DNA of 6,465 nt from Cryomorphaceae bacterium (GTDB lineage Bacteria; Bacteroidota; Bacteroidia; Flavobacteriales_G; Salibacteraceae), in contig PXEK01000107.1 of NCBI GenBank assembly GCA_003564735.1, positions 1-6,465 on the forward strand, in the 5' to 3' direction. How positions within the stretch are numbered: the first letter of the stretch is position 1; each line of letters begins with the position of its first letter. This document shows positions 1 through 5,386 of this stretch, one piece after another. Under the pieces are notes generated by a model that saw only the letters and a program-made list of their open reading frames with translations, had not been told where the DNA came from and did no database searches. Position numbers and translations under genes: made by a program.

Positions 1-387
1 ATCTTCCTCCATGTGAATACGGGTGAGGTTGATTTTTTTGGGGTTTCCTTCTTCGTCGGTAATTTCAATAAAACCGCCCGTGCAAATCGGAGTATCAAAT
101 TGGGTGATTTGATAGCCTTTGGGCAAATCGGCGTAAAAGTAGTTTTTGCGCGAAAACGTATTGAAGCGCGTAATTTTTGAGGAACAGGCCAATCCCAGTT
201 TAACACCGTATTCAGGTGATTTTTCATTAAGTACGGGGAGGGTGCCCGGGTGACCCAAACTTATGGGGTTAATTAAGGAGTTGGGCAACTCGCCGTAGGC
301 ATTTTCGTCAGGAGAAAACGCTTTACTGTTTGTTTTTAATTGGGCGTGCACCTCCAGACCGATTACCGCTTCATAGTTGTTGTTCAT
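1..387 (-). CDS. gatB: GatB N-terminal part: Asp/Glu-tRNA amidotransferase subunit B (cut by window edge)
   Basis: This is the tRNA-binding and kinase-like subunit of the cytoplasmic GatCAB complex. The complex converts Glu-tRNA(Gln), and often Asp-tRNA(Asn), to the correctly amidated form using ammonia released by GatA. 129 codons are visible from ATG at 387 down to base 1, still open, so roughly the first quarter of a protein usually near 480 residues. Family hallmarks in order are YEAVIGLEVHAQL (residues 5-17), PISLGHPGTLPVLN (41-54), KNYFYADLPKGYQI (81-94), the CTGG segment (102-105) and LTRIHMEED at the edge. The ATG was chosen because the conserved YEAVIGLEVH block follows it directly and a Bacteroidota promoter ends about 20 bases upstream. 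The upstream gene on the same strand has its own terminator, so gatB probably starts a new transcript. Identification is near certain. Confidence 0.96.
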   Translation of the reverse strand, partial: MNNNYEAVIGLEVHAQLKTNSKAFSPDENAYGELPNSLINPISLGHPGTLPVLNEKSPEYGVKLGLACSSKITRFNTFSRKNYFYADLPKGYQITQFDTPICTGGFIEITDEEGNPKKINLTRIHMEED

Positions 388-408
388 ATCATTCAATAAT
401 AACGAGCG

Positions 409-437
409 CAAAGGTAAATCATTCACATGATTGGCAA
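409..437 (-). promoter_or_regulatory. Bacteroidota-type promoter of gatB
   Basis: On the minus strand, TACCTTTG (416 to 409) matches the phylum -7 consensus TAnnTTTG exactly. A TTG (437 to 435) lies 18 bases upstream as the -33 element. Transcription would start only a few bases downstream of 409, leaving a leader of roughly 15-20 bases before the gatB ATG at 387. The assignment rests on motif and spacing only. Confidence 0.6.
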
Positions 438-468
438 GCAGGAATTAAACCTCTCGCTCCTCTTGCTT

Positions 469-495
469 AAAACCGGCTTTGGGCAGTGTAGCCGG
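469..495 (-). terminator. Rho-independent terminator after the Gre-like gene
   Basis: On the minus strand, CCGGCT (495 to 490) pairs perfectly with AGCCGG (478 to 473) across an 11-base loop and runs into TTTT (472 to 469). It lies about 27 bases beyond the Gre-like stop codon. It separates that gene from gatB despite the shared strand. The T tract is short, hence moderate confidence. Confidence 0.6.
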
Positions 496-521
496 CGTGA
501 TTTCGGTTCTGACCAAAAGAG

Positions 522-992
522 TTAAAGTACTTCTTTTATTTCAAATGTTTTGCCGTTAAACTCAAATGAGTCGCCTTTTGACTTGCCTTCCATAACTTTG
601 TAAATAGGAGCGTCTGTGGCGAGCATAAAATAGGTGGTACCGTTAACGTTCACGTTTTTAATGGCGTAGGTAATGAAAAAGTTGCCTGCATTGGTTTTTA
701 CGAGCGATAGGGGACCTACCACGTGATGTGGTTCGGTAAATTGATATTTTTTAAAAGTGTCCAGAACTTTTTCCAGGTGCGTCACTTCTTTCATGGTCAT
801 GGAAGCCATTTCTTTTGACATATTTTCATTGCCCGAGTCGCCGCTACCGAAAGAGCCTTGAGTGACGCTCGTACCCGATGCCTCCCCGGCGTTGATTTTC
901 ATGTTGACTGCATCTTTTAAACCGGTAATGGTGTTTTCCAACTGTACGATGGCCTTATCTATTACTTCTTGTTTTTCTTTCAATTTTTCCAT
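522..992 (-). CDS. GreA/GreB-like transcription factor, small Bacteroidota variant
   Basis: This 156-residue protein has the two-part plan of Gre factors. Residues 1-30 and about 58-82 look like two antiparallel coiled-coil helices rich in K, E and L. Residues about 90-156 resemble the Gre C-terminal FKBP-like domain, with VVGPLSLVK and then TDAPIYKVMEGKSKGDSFEF and a final EIKEV, comparable to the SPIGKALLGKKVGDxVEF...Y.I.EI ending of GreA/GreB. Canonical Gre factors bind the RNA polymerase secondary channel and stimulate cleavage of backtracked RNA. Here the tip between the helices (about 36-57) is Gly/Ser-rich and lacks the obvious acidic pair used for cleavage, so activity is uncertain. 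The ATG at 992 is preferred over an in-frame TTG at 1031, because the extra 13 residues break the helix pattern and their codons run into a hairpin at 1023-1039. Relatives are sometimes mis-named 3-oxoacyl-ACP synthase. Confidence 0.72.
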   Translation of the reverse strand: MEKLKEKQEVIDKAIVQLENTITGLKDAVNMKINAGEASGTSVTQGSFGSGDSGNENMSKEMASMTMKEVTHLEKVLDTFKKYQFTEPHHVVGPLSLVKTNAGNFFITYAIKNVNVNGTTYFMLATDAPIYKVMEGKSKGDSFEFNGKTFEIKEVL

Positions 993-1022
993 AGAGATGT
1001 TTATTACATAAGTATTGATTGA

Positions 1023-1039
1023 CGCTTTCAACTAAAGCG
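1023..1039. repeat. Perfect small inverted repeat upstream of the Gre-like gene
   Basis: CGCTTT (1023-1028) and AAAGCG (1034-1039) are perfect complements around a 5-base loop, 31 bases upstream of the preferred Gre-like start. It could be a leader hairpin or a small operator. It has no following T tract in either direction that would make it a good terminator. Its function is unknown. Confidence 0.4.
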
Positions 1040-1054
1040 AAAACTAAAATGCAT

Positions 1055-1091
1055 AAAAAAAGGGAAACAACAATGTGATTCCCTCTTTTTT
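1055..1091 (-). terminator. Terminator of the OmpL47-repeat gene, nearly symmetrical
   Basis: On the minus strand, AGGGAA (1084 to 1079) pairs with TTCCCT (1066 to 1061) across a 12-base loop and is followed by an unbroken T tract (1061 to 1055). It begins about 20 bases after the stop codon at 1110. An A-rich run on the opposite flank (1086-1091) lets the structure also work from the other strand, although no plus-strand gene needs it here. It insulates the Gre-like gene from the large gene upstream. Confidence 0.75.
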
Positions 1092-1109
1092 AACTTGATT
1101 TAAACTCTG

Positions 1110-2846
1110 TTATTCTTCGTCCGGACCTACCAAAAACTCAAATGTTTTTTCAGCGGTGTTGCCCAGTTTATCCTTAGCTACAACCTTAACGCTGTATTTC
1201 TTATTCTTTTGAAAAATGTTACGTTCGGAGGCATCTAAAGTTTGCGGACTTGAGTACAATGTCATAGGACCGTCGTTGATCGAGTATTTGATAATTTCGG
1301 TACCCGTATGTTTATCAGTCGCTCCCACGTACATGCGCACGTAGTTGGGGTAAACTTTCATGCCTCTGCGCTCGCCGATAGGCTTTATACTGAAGTTTAC
1401 GAAAATTTCGGGAGGTGTATTGTCAACAAATACTTCACTTTCTTTCTCTTTTTCAACGTTGTTTACGTTGTCTGTAGAGCGGAACTTGATGGTGTGAAAA
1501 CCTTCACCCGGAATGGTGAACTCGCTGTAGTCTTGCCACGCTCCACCATCTATACTGTATTCTGTTTTCTTGATTCCCGAACCTTGGTCAGATCGAGGTA
1601 AGGTAATTTTCGTATCTTTATTGATGAACAGTGTGTCGCGGTCAAAAAACTGAGGTTTTCCGTAGTTGATGCGCGTTTGAGGCGCCCTGTTATCTAAAAA
1701 TACATTTAAGTACTTGTTTGCTGAAAGGTTATCAACGTTGTCATTCGCATCATACTTGATGGAGTATCTGCCGTATTGATCAGGAAGGTTGAAATTACCC
1801 GAAAAGGTATTCAGTTCACCTTCATTGATACGGTAGTAGATGTTTTTTACTCCGGCTTTATTGTCTGTAGCCGAGATGTTAAACTTGGTTCGCGCCGAAA
1901 CATAAGTCACGTTTCCGTCATAGCGGTCTCCAACGATGGAGGCATCGGCCACTGGCGGAATGCGATCCAAGTAGAATTTAAATGTCTTTTTATCAGCGGT
2001 ATTGTCCACATTATCTGTTGCGTAATAGTACAGGGTGTGTTCGCCGTCTTGAAGTCCCGACATTGAAATGGAACCCTTAAAATTTCGGTCAGAACCCGCA
2101 TCAAATGAATAGCGCGTTACACGTACGCCGGATAAGTTATCCTCAGTAGAAAGTTTGAACTTTGTACTCGGAGCCAAGATGTTACTATTGTGAACAATGC
2201 CCTCAATCGAGTGAGATGAGGTGGGCGGCGTTAAATCTACGGTAAAGTTAGACTGTCGAGTATCTTCAACGTTGCCCACATTATCGGCAGAGTAGTAAAA
2301 TAAGGTTTTGGCACCTTCGCTGTTCACACCAACATCGCCGCTGTATTGAGTATAGCCGCCGTCAACCGCATATTGGGTTTCGGCAACACCTGAAACGGCA
2401 TCACGAGCGGTGAGCACAAAACTCAAGTTTTTACCGAAGAAGGTCGTCCCGCCCCGAACATAGCGAGGGGCGTTTTCAAAACGCAAAGTAGTACGCGGCG
2501 GTAGGCCGTCGGCGTAAATTTCCATTGTGGCTTCACGTTGCGGACTCACGGGTTTTCCCGTGTTGGGATCTACGGCCCACTTGTGTCTGATGTAGTGAAT
2601 ACCCTCGGCATCCAAATACATGGGATCGGCATCTTCAGGATGCTGCTTACTTCGCAAAGGATAATTTTTACCGTCGGGAGTAACTGAAAACTTCAAGTAA
2701 ACGGGCATCGAACGCTGAAGATAGTAATTGCCGTCTGCCTCATAAAGTTTATGCTCATAAGTGGGTTTTTGCGGTTCAGATTGCGCCATAAGTCCCGTGG
2801 CTCCCAACCCAAGCGTTAAACCCATGAATAGTATTTTATATTTCAT
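1110..2846 (-). CDS. Exported protein with five Ig-like OmpL47-type repeats
   Basis: This 578-residue protein begins with a signal peptide: KYK, a hydrophobic stretch to about residue 18, then GLMA|Q with predicted cleavage near residue 21. Residues 22-112 form an unrecognised N-terminal region rich in Tyr and Pro. From about 115 to the end it carries five units of about 90-100 residues. Each has a D...SGV..T.Y-like start, a [YF]S.D.G...Y segment, and a signature such as YYSADNVGNVED (184-195), YYATDNVDNTAD (274-285), YDANDNVDNLSA (365-376), FRSTDNVNNVEK (455-466) and VVAKDKLGNTAE (555-566). Four unit junctions read [FL].VD.TPP or a close variant. This pattern is typical of OmpL47-type Ig-like domains in surface or periplasmic proteins. 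No T9SS tail, lipobox or transmembrane anchor is visible, and the protein ends in an acidic GPDEE. It is a single-gene transcript with its own promoter and terminator, divergent from lysC. The specific function is unknown; adhesion or envelope structure is an inference. Confidence 0.85.
   Translation of the reverse strand: MKYKILFMGLTLGLGATGLMAQSEPQKPTYEHKLYEADGNYYLQRSMPVYLKFSVTPDGKNYPLRSKQHPEDADPMYLDAEGIHYIRHKWAVDPNTGKPVSPQREATMEIYADGLPPRTTLRFENAPRYVRGGTTFFGKNLSFVLTARDAVSGVAETQYAVDGGYTQYSGDVGVNSEGAKTLFYYSADNVGNVEDTRQSNFTVDLTPPTSSHSIEGIVHNSNILAPSTKFKLSTEDNLSGVRVTRYSFDAGSDRNFKGSISMSGLQDGEHTLYYYATDNVDNTADKKTFKFYLDRIPPVADASIVGDRYDGNVTYVSARTKFNISATDNKAGVKNIYYRINEGELNTFSGNFNLPDQYGRYSIKYDANDNVDNLSANKYLNVFLDNRAPQTRINYGKPQFFDRDTLFINKDTKITLPRSDQGSGIKKTEYSIDGGAWQDYSEFTIPGEGFHTIKFRSTDNVNNVEKEKESEVFVDNTPPEIFVNFSIKPIGERRGMKVYPNYVRMYVGATDKHTGTEIIKYSINDGPMTLYSSPQTLDASERNIFQKNKKYSVKVVAKDKLGNTAEKTFEFLVGPDEE
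1113..2504 (-). repeat. Five tandem Ig-like repeat units within the exported protein
   Basis: The units cover about residues 115-206, 207-297, 298-387, 388-477 and 478-578. The DN-x-x-N signatures recur at residues 188, 278, 369, 459 and, as a DK variant, 559, giving periods of 90, 91, 90 and 100. The last unit is the longest and most diverged. The repeats are visible at protein level; the DNA has diverged enough that recombination between units looks old. Confidence 0.75.
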
Positions 2847-2890
2847 ACCGGAAAGTTTTAGATTTAAATGCAGTTATAAATTTGAGAGGG

Positions 2891-2920
2891 TAAAAGTAGA
2901 TATTTAGATTTTCATGGCAA
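2891..2920 (-). promoter_or_regulatory. Probable promoter of the OmpL47-repeat gene
   Basis: On the minus strand, TTG (2920 to 2918) is followed after 19 bases by TACTTTTA (2898 to 2891), one mismatch from TAnnTTTG. The leader would be about 38 bases to the ATG at 2846. The TTGCC context at -33 is the same as in the gatB promoter. It overlaps the region that must also drive lysC in the other direction. Confidence 0.45.
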
Positions 2921-2924
2921 TCAT

Positions 2925-2958
2925 TTTGAAAGGGAAAACGTGAAATTTACTAATCTTG
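2925..2958 (+). promoter_or_regulatory. Candidate promoter of lysC
   Basis: TTTG (2925-2928) and TAATCTTG (2951-2958, one mismatch from TAnnTTTG) are 22 bases apart and would give a very short leader before the ATG at 2976. An exact -7 match, TAAATTTG (2877-2884), lies further upstream but has a poor -33 element and would give a leader of about 85 bases. I cannot tell from sequence which one is used. Confidence 0.35.
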
Positions 2959-2975
2959 CAAAAAGGAAAACAGGT

Positions 2976-3887
2976 ATGTGGATTTATAAATTCGGTGGAG
3001 CCTCGATTAAAGATGCCGATGCAGTAGTTCGAGCGGGAGAAATCATCAAAAAGGGTGATGTTAAGCAATCACTGCTGGTTTTTTCAGCTATGGGGAAAAC
3101 AACCAACGCATTGGAACAGGTGTGTGAAGCCTGTAAAACACAACGGGAAAAAGGGGTAGAGCTTTTTAATGACGTTATTAACGATCACCTGGCAGTATGC
3201 GAAAAGTTGTTCGAACCCGATGATGCGATTTTTAGAACGGTGAAGAGTTTACAGAACGAATTTACCGATATTTTGCAGACCAAGTCCACGGCGAACTTCG
3301 AATATTTTTACGACCGTGTGGTGCCGGCAGGTGAACTGCTGAGTACGTTGATTGTAAGTCGATACCTACAAGCAACGGGTTGTAAAAATGAGTGGTTTGA
3401 TGCGCGTGAGCTTATTAAGACAGATTACAATTTTACGCGGGCACAAGTAGATCAATCTAAAACGCAAATTCAAATCAACGCCAAGCTTGCGCCGCTTTTG
3501 CAGCAAAAAAACGGTCCCGTGGTTACGCAGGGCTTTATTGCCGGTGCTGATTCACTAAATCCCACCACCTTGGGCAGGGAGGGCTCTGACTATTCAGCGG
3601 CTTTGTTTGCGTATTTTTTAAATGCCGATTCCGTAACGATTTGGAAAGATGTACCCGGAGTACTCAATGCCGATCCGAAGTATTTTGACGATACGGTTTT
3701 ACTCAAAAATATTTCATACCGTGAAGCTGTAGAATTGGCGTATTACGGGGCCTCTGTGATTCACCCAAAGACCATTCAGCCCCTGCAAGAAAAAAATATT
3801 CCGTTGTACGTAAAGTCGTTTTATCAGCCCGATAGCGAAGGAAGTGTTATTAACGAAAGTACGGTGGATGATGACCGGGTGCCATGA
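2976..3887 (+). CDS. lysC: Aspartokinase catalytic part, ended by an in-frame TGA before the ACT region
   Basis: Aspartokinase phosphorylates L-aspartate, the first step towards lysine/diaminopimelate, threonine and methionine. These 303 residues cover the complete amino-acid-kinase domain: KFGGAS (5-10), LVFSAMGKTTNAL (34-46), the aspartate-binding region RVVPAGELLST (114-124), TTLGREGSDYSAAL (197-210), WKDVPGVLNADP (223-234) and YGASVIHPKTI (257-267). The ATG at 2976 is chosen over an in-frame GTG at 2940, because family members begin two to four residues before YKFGG. Translation stops at TGA 3885-3887, after DDDRVP. The same frame then continues without any shift as FII-RSNRR-LISIS into the regulatory domain to 4244. 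The joined length of 422 codons is normal for the monofunctional enzyme. The stop is therefore either a nonsense change (for example a Cys or Ser codon to TGA), a base error, or a real split. The catalytic residues all look intact. Confidence 0.9.
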   Translation: MWIYKFGGASIKDADAVVRAGEIIKKGDVKQSLLVFSAMGKTTNALEQVCEACKTQREKGVELFNDVINDHLAVCEKLFEPDDAIFRTVKSLQNEFTDILQTKSTANFEYFYDRVVPAGELLSTLIVSRYLQATGCKNEWFDARELIKTDYNFTRAQVDQSKTQIQINAKLAPLLQQKNGPVVTQGFIAGADSLNPTTLGREGSDYSAALFAYFLNADSVTIWKDVPGVLNADPKYFDDTVLLKNISYREAVELAYYGASVIHPKTIQPLQEKNIPLYVKSFYQPDSEGSVINESTVDDDRVP

Positions 3888-3895
3888 TTTATCAT

Positions 3896-3901
3896 AAGGA
3901 G
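3896..3901 (+). promoter_or_regulatory. Shine-Dalgarno-like AAGGAG ahead of the ACT half of lysC
   Basis: AAGGAG lies 10 bases before the TTG at 3912 and just after the TGA of the catalytic half. In most bacteria this would be a strong ribosome-binding site. Bacteroidota depend little on such sites, so it may be chance. It matters because it could allow the ACT part to be translated on its own. Confidence 0.35.
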
Positions 3902-3911
3902 CAACCGCCGG

Positions 3912-4244
3912 TTGATTTCCATTTCGCCCAAAGATTTTTCATTTGTGGCAGAAACGGCACTGAGTCGCATTTTTGAGCTTACGGGAAATCATGGAATCAC
4001 GGTTGATATCATGCAAAACTCTGCTATTAATTTTTCAATTTGTGTGAATGATCATCATCCGCGAATTGACGAGTTCACCAAAGCATTGCAAAACGAGTTT
4101 AGAGTGTTATTCAACCGCGACCTCAAACTGCTCACCGTGCGCCATTACAATGATAGTACCTTAAAAAAGCTCATTGGCAACAATAAGGTTATTTTAGAAC
4201 AACGCACCCGAAACACTACGCGAATTTTGTATAGTGAGGGGTAG
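3912..4244 (+). CDS. lysC: Aspartokinase C-terminal ACT regulatory part (separate reading frame segment)
   Basis: These 110 residues correspond to positions 313-422 of a normal aspartokinase. They hold the ACT region that binds the feedback inhibitor and makes the dimer interface: LISISPKDFSFVAE (start), then GITVDIMQNSAINFSICVND and, near the end, LKLLTVRHYN and VILEQRTRNTTRI. All are typical of the Bacteroidota enzyme. The segment is in the same frame as the catalytic part, with only the TGA and eight sense codons between them. If translated separately it would start at TTG 3912 behind AAGGAG. That resembles the small beta subunit made from an internal start in Bacillus subtilis LysC, where the beta sequence is also part of the long product. 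It has no in-frame stop and no obvious decay, so any disruption is recent. Otherwise this is simply the 3' part of a gene with one nonsense codon. Confidence 0.85.
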   Translation: MISISPKDFSFVAETALSRIFELTGNHGITVDIMQNSAINFSICVNDHHPRIDEFTKALQNEFRVLFNRDLKLLTVRHYNDSTLKKLIGNNKVILEQRTRNTTRILYSEG

Positions 4245-4531
4245 GTTACCTAGCAGGGTGGTAGTGATTATGGGCACATCCCGGTAAGTTTACAATTCCT
4301 CTCTTTACCGACTCATATCCAAAATAAAATCAACAATGTCCATCCACTTTACACCGCTGCTTGTGGTTTCAAAGCCTTTATCCGCTAATCACACATATTT
4401 TGGAAAGTTATCCGCCACCATATTAATTTACACATGTAAACAATTTGTCTTTTTAGAGTTAAATGGAATACTCCATGTTATTTTCAGAGGTACATGGGCA
4501 AAATTTTGCATGGCTATTTTATATAAAACAC

Positions 4532-4548
4532 AAAATATTAAATATTTT
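4532..4548. promoter_or_regulatory. Operator-like 17-base inverted repeat upstream of the Fic remnant
   Basis: AAAATATT and AATATTTT are perfect complements around a single A. The site ends 22 bases before the -7 element at 4571, so it overlaps the -33 position. A repressor dimer bound here would block RNA polymerase. Two other 12-base palindromes lie within 35 bases upstream. AT-rich DNA gives such palindromes by chance fairly often, so this is tentative. Confidence 0.3.
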
Positions 4549-4570
4549 CATGTGCTGTAAATAAATTTCA

Positions 4571-4578
4571 TACCTTTG
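4571..4578 (+). promoter_or_regulatory. Bacteroidota -7 promoter element ahead of the Fic remnant
   Basis: TACCTTTG matches TAnnTTTG exactly and lies 24 bases before the ATG at 4603. A clear TTG at -33 is missing; TTTC (4546-4549) is the nearest substitute at a 21-base spacing. The transcription signal therefore appears to survive although the gene is broken. Confidence 0.5.
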
Positions 4579-4602
4579 AATAATCGTTTTTCACAAGCGC
4601 AC

Positions 4603-5061
4603 ATGATCTATAATCAATATTCACAACAAATAACGGTTTTTCATGGCAGACAAGCTCCGGAAAAAGGAACTTTGGTTGGTTATGGTGCTGTAATTGACAG
4701 TCTCTAACTAGCTATGCCTTTGCCCGGTAAATTGACCATAATCAGCACAAAAAATCGGCAATATACAGACAATCAATGGCGTGTTCTAACCTCCAGACAT
4801 AAGCCTGAAGATAATTTGTATAAACAACTTGTTTTTGCGCTGAAATATGAAGGCTTAAATCTATTGTTTTTTAAAAAGCTATTTCAGCAACTATCTAAAG
4901 AAGATATGACAGCGTTGGTTCAAATAGAGCCGACAGGTCAATACAGTCGAAGAATTTGGTTTTTGTATGAATGGTTGATGAACAACAAGTTGGATATTCC
5001 TGATTTAACCCAAGGAAATTTTGTTAATCTCGTTAACGAGGAAATGCAATATGCCTCATGA
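4603..5061 (+). pseudogene. Fic-family protein remnant: N-terminal region only, with internal TAA
   Basis: The frame from ATG 4603 encodes the N-terminal region found in one group of Fic proteins: TVFHGRQAPEKGTLVGYGAV (codons 11-30), PLPGKLTIIS (39-48), QLVFALKYEGLNLL (about 77-90), EPTGQYSRRIWFLYEWL (about 109-125) and IPDLTQGNFVNLV. Codon 35 is TAA (4705-4707) where relatives have a Glu-like residue in a ..DSLEL.. context, so one base change (GAA or CAA to TAA) explains it. The frame then ends at TGA 5059-5061, after QYAS. The catalytic Fic core with its HPFxxGNGR motif, which transfers AMP or another nucleotide onto target proteins, is absent here and in the 325 bases that follow. The gene therefore has both a nonsense codon and a C-terminal loss. 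An in-frame ATG at 4714 could yield a short fragment, but it would have no catalytic part. Family placement is from remembered motifs. Confidence 0.75.
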
Positions 5062-5386
5062 ATTTCCTAAAGTCGCTTACCCTTTACATCATATCGATCT
5101 GCCCTTTCAAATAGCATCGCAACTGAAATGAATATAATTAAGCTCCGTACCTACGGAAACTTTATTTCTATCATGATCGAAGAATTGGGCAAGTAATACT
5201 TTTTCTTCGATTGTAACCTAAGGAATTGGTCTATAAAAAATCGCACGCTTTTTTGATCCTTCGTTTCTGTTCGTAATATTCGGTAGCAAGAGTGTCTCTA
5301 TGTTAAAAAAACTCTTTCTATGAGTTCACCACAAAGCAGCTTTGCGACTTTAGGGTCTTTGCAATCTCTTAATATATAAACAAAAA
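5062..5386. other. Intergenic region after the Fic remnant, no supported gene
   Basis: No frame here carries a recognisable Fic continuation or any other gene on either strand; the only ORFs are 22-26 codons long. It contains the palindrome TCCGTA-CC-TACGGA (5144-5157), a weak AAAAAA...TTTTTT structure (5235-5254), AAGAGT/ACTCTT (5288-5293 with 5311-5316), and CAAAGC-A-GCTTTG (5332-5344) next to further TTTGC words. None forms a strong terminator for the convergent minus-strand gene ending at 5387. The region probably contains decayed sequence from the Fic locus. Confidence 0.5.
5144..5157. repeat. Palindrome TCCGTA-CC-TACGGA, possible dispersed repeat
   Basis: There are two perfect 6-base arms around a CC centre, within decayed non-coding DNA. 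CCGTAGGTACGG-like palindromes are, from memory, a common class of dispersed intergenic repeat in Bacteroidota, but membership cannot be shown from one copy. It could mark the breakpoint where the Fic gene was truncated. Confidence 0.3.

Larger units (their letters stand above)
4245..4602. other. Intergenic region, AT-rich, with several palindromes and no convincing gene
   Basis: No coding sequence is supported here. Just after lysC, TAGGTTACCTA (4242-4252) is an 11-base inverted repeat overlapping the stop codon. CGGTAA (4282-4287) pairs with TTACCG (4305-4310) as a weak hairpin without a T tract, so no clear terminator follows lysC. Further on are TTTACA-CA-TGTAAA (4427-4440), GCAAAATTTTGC (4498-4509), TTTTATATAAAA (4517-4528) and AAAATATT-A-AATATTTT (4532-4548). 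The 3' half is markedly more AT-rich than the flanking genes. Confidence 0.5.

Noticed and set aside
993..1031. TTG start adding 13 residues to the Gre-like protein
   Set aside because: The added hydrophobic residues do not fit the helical start, and the codons run into a hairpin; the ATG at 992 is the better start.
1308..2104. Open frames of 65-97 codons overlapping the OmpL47-repeat gene
   Set aside because: They are other-frame shadows of a long, clearly coding gene, without their own motifs or promoters.
2940..2975. GTG start adding 12 residues to aspartokinase
   Set aside because: The family starts just before YKFGG, the added residues are not conserved-looking, and the best short-leader promoter would begin transcription downstream of this GTG.
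3885..3887. Selenocysteine or reassigned TGA in lysC
   Set aside because: TGA ends the T9SS gene at 5387 and the Fic remnant. No convincing selenocysteine insertion hairpin is seen just downstream, and aspartokinase is not a known selenoprotein.
4336..4560. 74-codon open frame on the plus strand
   Set aside because: It lies in AT-rich intergenic DNA, its translation has no recognisable motif or coding-like composition, and it spans the palindromes upstream of the Fic promoter.
5051..5196. Two tiny overlapping plus-strand ORFs (starting MPHEFPK and MNIIKLR) joined by an ATGA overlap
   Set aside because: They are only 26 and 22 residues long, with no family signal. One overlaps the end of the Fic remnant, and they are most likely chance frames in decayed sequence.
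5235..5254. AAAAAA...TTTTTT structure as a bidirectional terminator
   Set aside because: The GC part of the stem is only two pairs with a mismatch and a two-base loop, too weak to call.
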